Made by a program: the position numbers and the translations under genes. Below, in pieces: positions 52,209 through 61,192 of a stretch of 64,000 nt of DNA (its first letter is position 1; each line of letters begins with the position of its first letter). The notes beneath the pieces are model-generated. The model was not told the DNA's origin. It saw nothing but the letters and a program-made list of their open reading frames with translations, and did no database searches. The DNA comes from Flavobacteriaceae bacterium. Its GTDB lineage: Bacteria > Bacteroidota > Bacteroidia > Flavobacteriales > Flavobacteriaceae. The stretch covers positions 1-64,000 of the forward strand of contig JASBUG010000041.1 in NCBI GenBank assembly GCA_030148025.1, read 5' to 3'.

Positions 52209-53438
52209 CTAAAGTTTACTCTTCGGATAACATATATAATACTTTGTCACAGGTTTGGAAAGTGCTTTTAAGTTTAAAAGATTTGACGCTTTAACTATAT
52301 CGGCTGTTTTACCTGTTTTATAAAGAATTTTAATGGACTGGTTTTTTATTTGATATGCCTGATTGGTAATATCTCCCTTAAATACAAAATAACTTGCTTC
52401 CTCTCTAGAAATATTATATTTCGTAACAAGATTATCAACATGCTTAGCTAAACTTTCATTTTTAATTTTCTTATTCTTTAATTTAATACTTAGAAGTTCT
52501 CTGTTGATGATCATATCGCATAAATTGCTTAAAACAAAATCGTCATGATATTGCCATTCTTTCATTGCAGATATAATATCATAGTCATCAAGTTTAGCAA
52601 AAGTATCTAGTGCTTCACCGTTAAATTTATCTTTTGTAATATCGTTCTTCAAATAAAAAGACAAAGCACTACTAGCAGTTAACTCTTCTCCTCTTTTAGT
52701 TATTTCTTTTGCTCTTTGCAACGCTCTAATCATTAACTGTTCGGCAACCAGACTTGTTTTATGCAAATACACTTGCCAATACATCAACCGTCTAGCTGTT
52801 AAAAATTTTTCAATAGAGTAAATTCCTTTCTCTTCAATAACAAGCTCATCATTTACCACATTCAACATCGTTATTAAACGCTCACTATTAATATTGCCTT
52901 CGGCTACTCCTGTATAAAAACTATCACGCTTTAAATAGTCTGCTCTATCCATATCAAGTTGCCCAGAAATTAATTGATACATGAACTTACGGTGATATTC
53001 TCCTTTAAAAACAGTTATAGCAAGCGTTAAACTTTGGTTAAATTCTCTATTAAGTTTTTCCATAAAAAGCAGAGAAATCTCTTCATGCGTAACATTATTA
53101 GCAATGCTATGCTCCATGGCATGACTAAATGGTCCATGACCAATATCGTGCAATAATATGGCTATTAACAACGCATTTTCTTCGTCTTCTGAGATTGCAA
53201 CCCCTTTAAAACGAAGTATTCTAACAGCTTTTTGCATTAAATGCATACATCCTAAAGCATGGTGAAATCTTGTATGATGTGCCCCAGGATAAACCAAATA
53301 CGACAATCCCATTTGTGTAATTCGGCGTAAGCGCTGAAAATATTTGTGTTCTATAAGATCGAAAATTAACGAGTTGGGAATAGTAATAAATCCGTAAATT
53401 GGGTCGTTAAATATTTTGAGTTTGTTCTTCGTGTTCAA
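52209..53438 (-). CDS. HD-domain phosphohydrolase
   Basis: The 409-residue protein has an HD domain near the N-terminus: FNDPIYGFITIP, RLRRITQMGLSYLVYPGAHHTRFHHALG, LLHDIGHGPFSHAMEHS, then GQLDMDRADYLKRDSFY. This is the pattern of the dGTPase/SAMHD1-like metal-dependent phosphohydrolases. Likely substrates are nucleotides, not proven. The C-terminal half lacks a recognisable domain. It lies 24 bases before lpxD and diverges from porX with 36 bases between the start codons. Whether it is transcribed with the lipid A genes is uncertain. Confidence 0.9.
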   Translation of the reverse strand: MNTKNKLKIFNDPIYGFITIPNSLIFDLIEHKYFQRLRRITQMGLSYLVYPGAHHTRFHHALGCMHLMQKAVRILRFKGVAISEDEENALLIAILLHDIGHGPFSHAMEHSIANNVTHEEISLLFMEKLNREFNQSLTLAITVFKGEYHRKFMYQLISGQLDMDRADYLKRDSFYTGVAEGNINSERLITMLNVVNDELVIEEKGIYSIEKFLTARRLMYWQVYLHKTSLVAEQLMIRALQRAKEITKRGEELTASSALSFYLKNDITKDKFNGEALDTFAKLDDYDIISAMKEWQYHDDFVLSNLCDMIINRELLSIKLKNKKIKNESLAKHVDNLVTKYNISREEASYFVFKGDITNQAYQIKNQSIKILYKTGKTADIVKASNLLNLKALSKPVTKYYICYPKSKL

Positions 53439-53474
53439 ACTTATTTTTATTAAAAGTTATACAAATATAATTAT

Positions 53475-55028
53475 ATGAGCAACATAAACATCCTTTGGGT
53501 TGATGATGAAATAGATTTACTTAAACCACATATATTATTCTTAGAAAAAAAGAACTACCAAGTAACGACTTGTCAAAGTGGCACTGAAGCCATAGAGATT
53601 ATTGACGAACGTAATTTTGATATTGTTTTTCTTGACGAAAACATGCCTGGACTTACAGGTCTAGAAACTCTAGCAGAGATCAAAGAAAAACGCGCTAATC
53701 TTCCTGTAGTAATGATCACTAAAAGTGAAGAAGAATATATTATGGAAGAAGCTATTGGAAGTAAAATAGCAGACTACCTAATTAAACCGGTAAATCCAAA
53801 CCAAATACTTCTAAGCTTGAAAAAGAACTTAGATCACACAAGGTTAGTTTCAGAAAAAACAACATCAAGCTACCAACAAGAGTTTAGAAAAATAGCTATG
53901 GATCTTGCAATGGTAAACACCTATGAAGAATGGGCAGATCTATACCAAAAACTTATTTATTGGGAAATAGAGTTAGAAGACATTGAAGATCATGCTATGT
54001 TTGAAATATTAGAATCTCAAAAAAATGAAGCAAACCTTCAGTTTGGGAAATTTATTGATAAAAACTACCCTGACTGGTTTCAAGCGAATGAAGACGCTCC
54101 AATAATGTCTCACAATCTATTCAAGGAAAAGGTAGTTCCTGAGATCACTCCTGAACAACCAACACTATTGGTGGTTATTGATAATTTACGTTATGACCAA
54201 TGGAAAGCATTTGAACCAATTGTAAACAATTATTATAAAAAAGATAAAGAATTGCCATATTACAGCATACTCCCTACCGCCACACAGTATGCAAGAAATG
54301 CTATATTTTCCGGACTAACACCTATTGACATGGAGCGCTTACATCCAAACCTATGGAAAAACGACACGGATGAAGGTGGCAAAAATCTTCATGAAGGCGA
54401 ATTTCTTGAAGCTCAATTAAAACGATTGGGCTTAACTCATTTAAAGCATGAGTACATTAAAATCACCAATTTAAAATCTGGTAAAAAGCTAGCCGAAAAT
54501 TTTAAATCAAAAAAGAATAATGATCTAACTGTAGTTGTTTACAACTTTGTGGATATGCTATCGCATTCTAAAACTGAAATGGAAGTTGTAAAAGAATTAG
54601 CCTCTAACGATAAAGCTTATCGTTCTCTAACACTAAGTTGGTTTAAAAATTCACCGCTTTTAGATATAATACAGCAAGCGCAACAATTAGGCTTTAAACT
54701 TATTATCACTACAGACCATGGTACTATTAACGTAAAAAACCCATCAAAGGTAATTGGAGATAGAGACACCAGTTTAAATCTTAGATATAAAACCGGCAGA
54801 AGTCTAACGTATGAAGATAAAGATGTACTAGCTGCAAAAGATCCCAAGAAAATACAACTACCCTCTATTACAATGAGTAGTTCTTTTATTTTTGCAAAAG
54901 GTGATTTATTTTTCGCTTATCCTAATAATTATAACCACTACGTGAGCTATTATCGCAATACGTATCAGCATGGAGGTGTGTCTTTAGAAGAAGTTATCAT
55001 CCCTTTTATAGTGCTGAATCCTAAGTAA
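53475..55028 (+). CDS. porX: T9SS response regulator with alkaline-phosphatase-like domain
   Basis: The 517-residue protein has a receiver domain (acidic Asp10-Asp11, phospho-acceptor Asp54 in FLDENMPGLTG, Lys of LIKPVN) and a C-terminal PglZ/alkaline-phosphatase-like domain (about 210-517: LLVVIDNLRYDQWKAF, NFVDMLSHSKTEM, TTDHGTINV). This architecture is PorX, which with PorY and SigP controls the type IX secretion system. The domain arrangement and metal-site residues (Asp/His) are in place. The start codon lies 36 bases from the divergent HD gene. It is followed by tsaE, a conserved arrangement in Flavobacteriia. Confidence 0.95.
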   Translation: MSNINILWVDDEIDLLKPHILFLEKKNYQVTTCQSGTEAIEIIDERNFDIVFLDENMPGLTGLETLAEIKEKRANLPVVMITKSEEEYIMEEAIGSKIADYLIKPVNPNQILLSLKKNLDHTRLVSEKTTSSYQQEFRKIAMDLAMVNTYEEWADLYQKLIYWEIELEDIEDHAMFEILESQKNEANLQFGKFIDKNYPDWFQANEDAPIMSHNLFKEKVVPEITPEQPTLLVVIDNLRYDQWKAFEPIVNNYYKKDKELPYYSILPTATQYARNAIFSGLTPIDMERLHPNLWKNDTDEGGKNLHEGEFLEAQLKRLGLTHLKHEYIKITNLKSGKKLAENFKSKKNNDLTVVVYNFVDMLSHSKTEMEVVKELASNDKAYRSLTLSWFKNSPLLDIIQQAQQLGFKLIITTDHGTINVKNPSKVIGDRDTSLNLRYKTGRSLTYEDKDVLAAKDPKKIQLPSITMSSSFIFAKGDLFFAYPNNYNHYVSYYRNTYQHGGVSLEEVIIPFIVLNPK

Positions 55029-55071
55029 AAAGATCTGTAAAACGCAAAAAAAATCGACGAAATGCACTTTT

Positions 55072-55099
55072 TTGTTGTATTTTTACTATATTAGCTTTA
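55072..55099 (+). promoter_or_regulatory. Possible tsaE promoter
   Basis: TTG (55072-55074), a 17-base spacer and TAGCTTTA (55092-55099) resemble the Bacteroidota consensus except for the last base. The tsaE start follows at 55116. Confidence 0.45.
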
Positions 55100-55115
55100 T
55101 AATTGCATAAATTTT

Positions 55116-55553
55116 GTGCAGTTGGAAAAGATATTTGACATACATTCTATTGATGAAGCCGCTAAAGAATTAGTTAAAAATGCCACTTCAAAAACCATTT
55201 TATTTCATGGTGATATGGGAGCAGGAAAAACTACATTTATTAGTGCCTTAGTTAAAGTTCTAGGCGGTACTGACGAAGTATCGAGCCCGACATTTTCAAT
55301 AGTAAATGAGTATAAAATACCAAATGATAAAGTATATCATTTTGACTTTTATAGAATAGATGATATACATGAGGTTTTAGATATAGGAATCGAAGATTAT
55401 TTATATTCTGGACATTGGTGTTTTATTGAATGGCCAGATAAGATTAGTGAAATTCTGCCGAATAACGCAGATATTTCCTACATAAAAATTAATAAAGACG
55501 GTAGCAGAACACTGAAATTAAGTGTTACTGAAGAAAATTTAAATAAAAATTAG
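55116..55553 (+). CDS. tsaE: tRNA threonylcarbamoyladenosine biosynthesis ATPase TsaE
   Basis: The 145-residue protein has the P-loop FHGDMGAGKTTF, the SPTFSIVNEY motif and the DFYRIDD and FIEWPDK motifs, all TsaE hallmarks. It helps TsaB, TsaC and TsaD make t6A at position 37 of ANN-decoding tRNAs. The start is GTG (no ATG upstream in frame), and the length is normal. It follows porX by 87 bases, enough for a promoter of its own, and precedes the alanine dehydrogenase cluster. Confidence 0.95.
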   Translation: MQLEKIFDIHSIDEAAKELVKNATSKTILFHGDMGAGKTTFISALVKVLGGTDEVSSPTFSIVNEYKIPNDKVYHFDFYRIDDIHEVLDIGIEDYLYSGHWCFIEWPDKISEILPNNADISYIKINKDGSRTLKLSVTEENLNKN

Positions 55554-55603
55554 AAAAAAAATAGCTTAAAAACAGTAAACAAACCCCAAACAAAAATCAC
55601 GAA

Positions 55604-55621
55604 ATTACGGTTTTTCCGTAG
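55604..55621. promoter_or_regulatory. Inverted repeat TTACGG(N)CCGTA upstream of the small peptide gene
   Basis: TACGG (55606-55610), five T, then CCGTA (55616-55620) form a short symmetric element about 107 bases upstream of the 47-residue peptide. A second CCGTAAA half-like site follows at about 55633. It may be an operator for a dimeric regulator or a weak tsaE terminator. Confidence 0.35.
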
Positions 55622-55685
55622 CTCGCAAGCCCCGTAAACAAAGGGATTTAACATTTTTTTAACACTTTTAACTGTAGTTGTATTT

Positions 55686-55693
55686 TAACTTTG
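55686..55693 (+). promoter_or_regulatory. Promoter -7 box for the 47-residue peptide gene
   Basis: TAACTTTG is a perfect match to TAnnTTTG. A proper TTG at the right distance upstream is missing, so the -33 element is weak. The peptide gene starts 34 bases downstream. Confidence 0.5.
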
Positions 55694-55726
55694 TAAGTGT
55701 AATTAATTAATTAATCCCTTGAAATT

Positions 55727-55870
55727 ATGAAAACTAAAAAGTATTTAATAGCAATAGCTATTTTCGGCGGTGTATTGTTTACAGCACAAGCGACTAATCT
55801 TTTAGATTTAAATGAGCAATTCACAACAAAAATCGACAAAGTTAAAAAACCAAAGCCATCAAACAACTAA
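55727..55870 (+). CDS. Small secreted peptide of 47 residues
   Basis: The frame runs from an ATG at 55727 to TAA at 55870. The product has 47 residues, starting MKTKKYLIAIAIFGGVLFTA with a clear signal peptide or short membrane helix, then a polar tail ending KKPKPSNN. Peptides with this KTKKYLIAIAIFGG start recur in Flavobacteriaceae from memory, so it is probably a real small gene. Its 3' end overlaps the start of the next gene by 59 bases in another frame. Mature function is unknown. Confidence 0.7.
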   Translation: MKTKKYLIAIAIFGGVLFTAQATNLLDLNEQFTTKIDKVKKPKPSNN

Positions 55871-56354
55871 GAAGGCTTTAATTGGTGGTAGTATAATTGC
55901 AACTTTAATTGCAATTTCTCCATTCTATTTTAATTTACATGAAAGTGTTCCAGAAACTGAAACCTGGGACACTTTTTTATTTACATATACAAGCACTCAC
56001 TTTGGAGATGTTAATTATATGATGTGGATTTTAACTGGAAAAGCAGTTCCTTTATTCTTTTTGTTTATTTGGTTTTTTACTAATCGTCATTGGTGGTACC
56101 ATGTCCTTTTAGTTCCTATTATAATGTATTGCTATCAAATTTTTAGTTTGTTTAATGACGATTTAAAATATATCGATGAATTTCAAATACTTCATCTCCT
56201 ACCTATAATGGCTATTGTAATTCCTTCTATTTATTTATTAAGAGCTAGAATGTTTAATAAAATTAATGATGCTAATAAATCGCTGGAAGAGCTAGAAGAA
56301 GAGTTTAAAGTTGGTGGCAAAGGGTTCTTTGGTAAATTATCAGATTACTTCTAA
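55812..56354 (+). CDS. Integral membrane protein of unknown function
   Basis: The 180-residue protein has four hydrophobic segments (about 22-40, 66-85, 90-110, 125-145). It includes FTNRHWWYHVLLVPIIMY and a charged C-terminal tail (NKSLEELEEEFKVGGKGFFGK). The start lies inside the 47-residue peptide gene. There is no later Met before residue 68, so the overlapping ATG is the best choice. Family unknown. It may be translationally coupled to the small peptide. A good terminator follows. Confidence 0.75.
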   Translation: MSNSQQKSTKLKNQSHQTTKKALIGGSIIATLIAISPFYFNLHESVPETETWDTFLFTYTSTHFGDVNYMMWILTGKAVPLFFLFIWFFTNRHWWYHVLLVPIIMYCYQIFSLFNDDLKYIDEFQILHLLPIMAIVIPSIYLLRARMFNKINDANKSLEELEEEFKVGGKGFFGKLSDYF

Positions 56355-56379
56355 GATAGAATTATTAAAATTATTTTAT

Positions 56380-56414
56380 AAAAGGTAACAAAATCTATTA
56401 TTGTTACCTTTTTT
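56380..56414 (+). terminator. Rho-independent terminator after the membrane protein gene
   Basis: AAAAGGTAACAA (56380-56391) pairs with TTGTTACCTTTT (56401-56412) around a 9-base loop, with a T-run. Confidence 0.9.
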
Positions 56415-56475
56415 ATTTTTAGAATATCATTTCTTTAAATTTATTCGTAATTTGGTTATTTAATTAACCGACACT

Positions 56476-57675
56476 ATGAGTAAATCCCTTTCCCCTTTTA
56501 CAAAAGAGCAATTACTTCCACAAGAAGAAACCTTAGAAGTATTAAAACGAAAAGGGAATTTATATATAGGTATTCCTAAAGAAACATCGTTTCAAGAAAA
56601 ACGTGTTTGCCTTACCCCAGATGCTGTATCAGCACTTGTAAACAATGGACATCGTGTATTGTTTGAAGCTGGAGCTGGTGATGGAGCGAACTTTAATGAT
56701 ACAGCTTATAGTGAAGCTGGTGCAGAAATTACCAAAGACACCTCTAAGGTGTTTTCCTGTCCAATTTTATTAAAAGTAGAGCCACCTTCATTAGACGAAA
56801 TAAAACTCATCAATCCGCAAACTATATTAATTTCGGCTTTACAATTAAAAACTCAAGACAAACCTTATTTTGAGGCATTAGCAAAAAAAAGAATTACTGC
56901 CATAGGTTTCGAGTTTATTCGTGATGAAGATGGTGTATATCCAGCTGTAAGGCAGCTTAGTGAAATAGCTGGAACTGCCTCTGTGCTTATTGCTTCAGAG
57001 TTGCTGTCAAATGTAAACAACGGTAATGGCTTAATGTTTGGAAACATAAGTGGCGTCCCTCCTATCGAGGTTGTAATTTTAGGAGCTGGAACCGTAGGCG
57101 AATTTGCTGCACGTTCTGCTATTGGTTTAGGTGCTAACATTAAAGTGTTTGACAATTCCATTTCAAAGCTAAGAGCACTGCAAACAAATTTGGGACGAGC
57201 TATATATACTTCTACAATGCAACCCAAAAATCTGTTGAAAGCTCTAAAACGCTGTGATGTTGCTATTGGTGCTGTAAGAGGTAAAAACCGAGCACCAGTA
57301 TTAGTAAGTGAGCATATGGTAGAACATATGAAAAATGGCGCTGTAGTAATAGATGTGAGTATTGATATGGGAGGTTGTTTTGAAACAAGTGAAATTACTA
57401 CCCACGATAAACCTACCTTTAAGAAACACGGTGTTATACATTATTGTGTGCCAAATATCCCAGCAAGATATTCGCGTTCTGCCTCTGTGTCAATAAGTAA
57501 CATATTCACACCTTATTTACTTAAAATTGCTGAGGACGGAGGTATTGAAAATGCCTTAAGATTTGATCGTGGTTTAAAAAATGGTTTGTACTTTTACCAC
57601 GGAATTTTAACCAATAAATCTGTAGCAGATTGGTTTGATCTTGACTACAGCGACGCAAATCTTCTAATTTTTTAG
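56476..57675 (+). CDS. ald: Alanine dehydrogenase
   Basis: The 399-residue protein has the alanine dehydrogenase/pyridine nucleotide transhydrogenase fold. It shows IGIPKETSFQEKRVCLTPDAVSALV, GHRVLFEAGAGDGANF, the NAD-binding VILGAGTVGEFAARSAIGLGA, and AIGAVRGKNRAPVLV with VIDVSIDMGG. It reversibly converts pyruvate and ammonia to alanine. It is longer than the usual 370 residues by an N-terminal extension (MSKSLSPFTKEQLLPQEETL), a feature common in flavobacterial copies. It lies 5 bases before the small DUF4258-like gene. Confidence 0.94.
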   Translation: MSKSLSPFTKEQLLPQEETLEVLKRKGNLYIGIPKETSFQEKRVCLTPDAVSALVNNGHRVLFEAGAGDGANFNDTAYSEAGAEITKDTSKVFSCPILLKVEPPSLDEIKLINPQTILISALQLKTQDKPYFEALAKKRITAIGFEFIRDEDGVYPAVRQLSEIAGTASVLIASELLSNVNNGNGLMFGNISGVPPIEVVILGAGTVGEFAARSAIGLGANIKVFDNSISKLRALQTNLGRAIYTSTMQPKNLLKALKRCDVAIGAVRGKNRAPVLVSEHMVEHMKNGAVVIDVSIDMGGCFETSEITTHDKPTFKKHGVIHYCVPNIPARYSRSASVSISNIFTPYLLKIAEDGGIENALRFDRGLKNGLYFYHGILTNKSVADWFDLDYSDANLLIF

Positions 57676-57680
57676 AATTA

Positions 57681-58052
57681 ATGAAACTAATTCATCGTTT
57701 AGGCTATTACCTTGGAGGCTTCTCTATAGGTTTAATTTTTTTAGCATTCTTTTTAAGTGGAAAAAAAACCTCGTGCAGTTACGGACCAAATGCAAGAGTA
57801 TTGAAAAATATCGGGCTCAAAGAATTAAAATATACTTCTGAATCGCAAAAGATGCTACAAAACAGCAGTATAGACACCTCTACCATTTCCTATATTTTGA
57901 AAAAAGGAAATGTGAACTTCTCTGAAAGTGACACTAAGTTAGATTCTTGTAAACTGTATGTGATAGAGGAAAGTATTGAAGATAAAGCATACACTCTGAC
58001 TGTTGAAAACTGCGATAGTATTGCAACAATAAAAAAGATCATTATTAAATAA
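57681..58052 (+). CDS. DUF4258-like membrane-anchored protein
   Basis: The 123-residue protein has one N-terminal membrane helix (about 7-26, GYYLGGFSIGLIFLAFFLS). A domain beginning SCSYGPNARVLKNIGLKELKY follows, then SYILKKGNVNFSESDTK and KLYVIEESIEDKAYTLTVENC. This resembles DUF4258-containing proteins that accompany alanine dehydrogenase in Flavobacteriia, an assignment by eye. It starts 5 bases after ald, so the two are an operon. Function unknown. Confidence 0.75.
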   Translation: MKLIHRLGYYLGGFSIGLIFLAFFLSGKKTSCSYGPNARVLKNIGLKELKYTSESQKMLQNSSIDTSTISYILKKGNVNFSESDTKLDSCKLYVIEESIEDKAYTLTVENCDSIATIKKIIIK

Positions 58053-58056
58053 ATAA

Positions 58057-58079
58057 TGCCCGATATATAATATCAGGCA
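58057..58079 (-). terminator. Hairpin between DUF4258-like gene and T9SS protein gene
   Basis: TGCC (58057-58060) with GGCA (58076-58079) and GATAT with ATATC, one mismatch, form a stem. On the minus strand a T-rich tract (ATTATTTATTT) follows, so it best serves the T9SS gene. Confidence 0.5.
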
Positions 58080-58105
58080 CTATCAAACGAACTTAACCTA
58101 TCCTT

Positions 58106-60910
58106 CTATTGAAAGATAATCTTTTTTGTTACCGATTTATTTCCCTCTGCAAGGGTTACAAAATATAATCCCGTCATAAAGCGCGATATATCTACACGCT
58201 TTTGAAATACCTGACCGTTATTTGGATCAATCGTTTCAACATGAATTAATTTTCCAATAGCATCATGAATATAGATGCTTGAAGAATTACTTAAACCTGC
58301 TATTTGAAGGTTTAGAATTCCATTTGATGTAGGGTTTGGGAACACGACATATTGAAAATTTGTTTCGTCACCTGAAGTTCCGCAATTAGGATCAATAAAC
58401 ACAGTAACATCATCAGTATCTGAATCAAATGCATTCGAAACAATTACTGTATATATAGTGTCTTCGTTAGGCGAAACATCAATACTCTTTGTAGTTTCAC
58501 CTGTGCTCCATAAATAATTTTCACCTCCATCAGCTGTTAAAGTTAAGCTCTCTCCACGACATATAGTCATATCATTTCCTGCGTTAGCAGAAACAGCATT
58601 TGTAACATTAACCGTTACATCTGCTATACTCGAACAGTTATTTGTAAAGCCTGTAACGTAATATGTTGTAGTTTCCTGAGGACTCACGGCAATGTTTGGT
58701 TGTGTTGCACCATTACTCCATAAATAAGAGTCTGCACCAGATGCCGACAGTGTTACATATTCTCCAATTTCAATATCCTTATCCTCTCCAGCATCAACAT
58801 TTGGAATTGGGTTTACAAAAACAGTCACATCATCACTATCAGAAGATATAGCATTAGATACTTCCACTGTATACGTAGTTGTAATATTTGGGTTAACTGT
58901 AATACTAGCAGTTGTTTCACCAGTATTCCATAAATAGGCTTCTCCTCCAGTAGCTGTTAGCGTTGTTGATTCTCCTTCACAGATCGTAATATCATTTCCA
59001 GCATTCGCATCTACACTACCTATAACAGTAACCTTTACTTCATCTGTTGATGTACATCCATTTAATTCTGTTACTTCTACAGTATATGTAGTGGTAACAT
59101 TAGGCGATACTGTAATACTAGCGGTAGTTTCTCCAGTACTCCACAAAATATCACCATCACCAACAACAGTTAGTGTAGTGCTTTCGCCTGGGTAGATGTC
59201 CACGTCATTTCCTGCGTTTATCGTTTGCCTGGGCTTTACTGCTACAGTGACCTCGTCGGTACTGGAACAGCTATTTCGTGTTACAATGACTGAATAATTT
59301 GTTGTATCTGTGGGGCTAATATTTATGCTTTGCGTTGTGGCTCCATTACTCCACAAATAAGTATCTCCACCTGAAGCCGTTAAAGTAACTTCATCTCCTT
59401 CACATATTTCTACATCTTCTCCTGCATCAGCTGTTATTGGTGTATCTACAGTTACGGTAACAGAATCTGTACTTGTGTCGCCATTAGCATCGGTTCCTGT
59501 AACTGTATATGTTGTTGTTACTGTTGGTGTCACATCAATACTAGCGGTTGTTTCACCAGTGTTCCAGACATAACTTACTGATCCAGAAGCGGTTAACGTT
59601 GTAGTATCTCCTTCACAGATAGATTTATCAGCTCCTGCATTTACTGAAGCTCCTCCTCCTCCATTGGCTTTATCTCTAAAATCTACCACAAAGGTATGCA
59701 CAGGAAAGGTAGTACTAGACCAATTAGATGCATACAATACGCGACTTCCTGAAGGCGATGGACAAACCTGAGCCTGATTTTCATATTCGTCCATAAGGTG
59801 ATTTCTAGCATGCGCAATTCTTTCCACTCTAGAGCCATCAAGTTTAACTCCTAAAATTTCGTTGAAATATGGTCCCCAATTTTGATTCTCGGTTGAAATG
59901 GTAAACACCCAACCAGATCTATTTATTGATCTAGCCGAGGCATGACTCGCATATCCACCAGGAGTCAATACAGTAACCTGACCATCTATTAATCGTCTTT
60001 TTATAACGCGACCATCATCAGGATTTGACTTCGATACACCAACAGCTACTTCATAACCTTCTTGATCTATAGCCAGATCAAAATGACTAGGGCGTCCATA
60101 TTCGCTCCAATATGGCCCTACTTGATTACCTGAAAGGTCATATATCTTTGAACGATCACTCCCATTTCCATAATCACCATTTACCATAATATAATTTCCT
60201 AAAGGAGACATTGATAACCAGTCGATATCAATTCCTGTAAAATCAATATCTGGATGTTTAATATTATTAGCGAAATCCAAAGCAAATACTACACGCTTTC
60301 CATCTGAAGCTCGATTGGCAAACACGCCAATTTTTGCACCATCTGAACTGTAATTACCTGTATGTCCAGTTCCTAAACCAGAATAACCACTTAAAGACAT
60401 TAATTGTGTAGTATTTCCTGTAGAATAACTCCAAGTATACACTCCGTCGTCTCTTAGTAAGAGCATAAGGTCTGGATTAGTAGGATGCCAACGGGTTTCA
60501 TTAGCACCAGGTACATTTGCCTCTTTAATAACCTCATAGGTTTCTCCATTTAAAAATAAAGAAGCTCCCCAACTTCCTCCTTGTGTTTTATGTCTATCTA
60601 GATAAATAATTGTTTCATCTGCATTCCATGGCTGTCTTGTTGAATAACCATGTCTCGCAACATTTCTCCATACTTCACCACTAACATTTTGAATTGAACT
60701 ACCAACATCACCAGTAATACGAGTAATTTTTGTTCCAAAAGCTGGATCTGTTACCGATTGTAAGTAACCAGGTTTTGCCATTTCTTGTATAGGCCAATAA
60801 TTTCCTTGATCCGTTATTAAATTAAAATCTTGTGCACTTATATTTTGTACACAAATGGCAAGAGTAAAAACCAAAACAACCGCTATGTAAGCAGAATTAA
60901 TAAATTTCAT
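58106..60910 (-). CDS. T9SS-exported protein with beta-propeller and six Ig-like repeats
   Basis: The 934-residue precursor has a signal peptide (ending QNISAQ). Its N-terminal part (about 25-410) looks like a WD40/TolB-like beta-propeller (WHPTNPDLMLLLRDDGVYTW, PSPSGSRVLYASNW). Six tandem Ig-like repeats (about 418-838) follow, each with a core like LTASGG..YLWSTGETT. The C-terminus (about 855-934) is a type A sorting domain starting YVVFPNPTSNG and ending KSVTKKIIFQ, the signal for export and attachment by T9SS. It is probably a cell-surface protein. It is next to the polysaccharide genes but on the opposite strand. The binding partner is unknown. Confidence 0.92.
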   Translation of the reverse strand: MKFINSAYIAVVLVFTLAICVQNISAQDFNLITDQGNYWPIQEMAKPGYLQSVTDPAFGTKITRITGDVGSSIQNVSGEVWRNVARHGYSTRQPWNADETIIYLDRHKTQGGSWGASLFLNGETYEVIKEANVPGANETRWHPTNPDLMLLLRDDGVYTWSYSTGNTTQLMSLSGYSGLGTGHTGNYSSDGAKIGVFANRASDGKRVVFALDFANNIKHPDIDFTGIDIDWLSMSPLGNYIMVNGDYGNGSDRSKIYDLSGNQVGPYWSEYGRPSHFDLAIDQEGYEVAVGVSKSNPDDGRVIKRRLIDGQVTVLTPGGYASHASARSINRSGWVFTISTENQNWGPYFNEILGVKLDGSRVERIAHARNHLMDEYENQAQVCPSPSGSRVLYASNWSSTTFPVHTFVVDFRDKANGGGGASVNAGADKSICEGDTTTLTASGSVSYVWNTGETTASIDVTPTVTTTYTVTGTDANGDTSTDSVTVTVDTPITADAGEDVEICEGDEVTLTASGGDTYLWSNGATTQSINISPTDTTNYSVIVTRNSCSSTDEVTVAVKPRQTINAGNDVDIYPGESTTLTVVGDGDILWSTGETTASITVSPNVTTTYTVEVTELNGCTSTDEVKVTVIGSVDANAGNDITICEGESTTLTATGGEAYLWNTGETTASITVNPNITTTYTVEVSNAISSDSDDVTVFVNPIPNVDAGEDKDIEIGEYVTLSASGADSYLWSNGATQPNIAVSPQETTTYYVTGFTNNCSSIADVTVNVTNAVSANAGNDMTICRGESLTLTADGGENYLWSTGETTKSIDVSPNEDTIYTVIVSNAFDSDTDDVTVFIDPNCGTSGDETNFQYVVFPNPTSNGILNLQIAGLSNSSSIYIHDAIGKLIHVETIDPNNGQVFQKRVDISRFMTGLYFVTLAEGNKSVTKKIIFQ

Positions 60911-61192
60911 TTTTCAATAATTTGGGGCTCTTGATATAAACATAGACAAATTATAAATAGCTAAAGTTGTTTTTAATAAATAATCGATATACTACAATAA
61001 TTCTGAGTCTAATTCTTACAATTAATGTCAGTTTAAAGATTTAATAAGCGTTTTGTCGATGTTTTTAAAAAAGCTGTTTAAATATAACTACGACAAAACT
61101 TAGGATTTGGATTTTTAATTTAAGAAATAATTATCAACAATTCATTTTTAATATAAAAATGCTTTAATTTATCGGGTGTAAACAATATAGTT
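60911..61192. other. 282-base divergent region before the polysaccharide cluster
   Basis: No gene is visible. It must contain promoters for the T9SS protein (minus strand) and for the flippase operon (plus strand). It includes a perfect 9-base inverted repeat (GTTTTGTCG at 61050-61058 and CGACAAAAC at 61091-61099) separated by 32 bases. Confidence 0.5.

Noticed and set aside
61050-61099. GTTTTGTCG/CGACAAAAC inverted repeat as an invertible promoter
   Set aside because: Nine-base arms are short, there is no recombinase gene in the window, and the 32-base centre has no obvious promoter.
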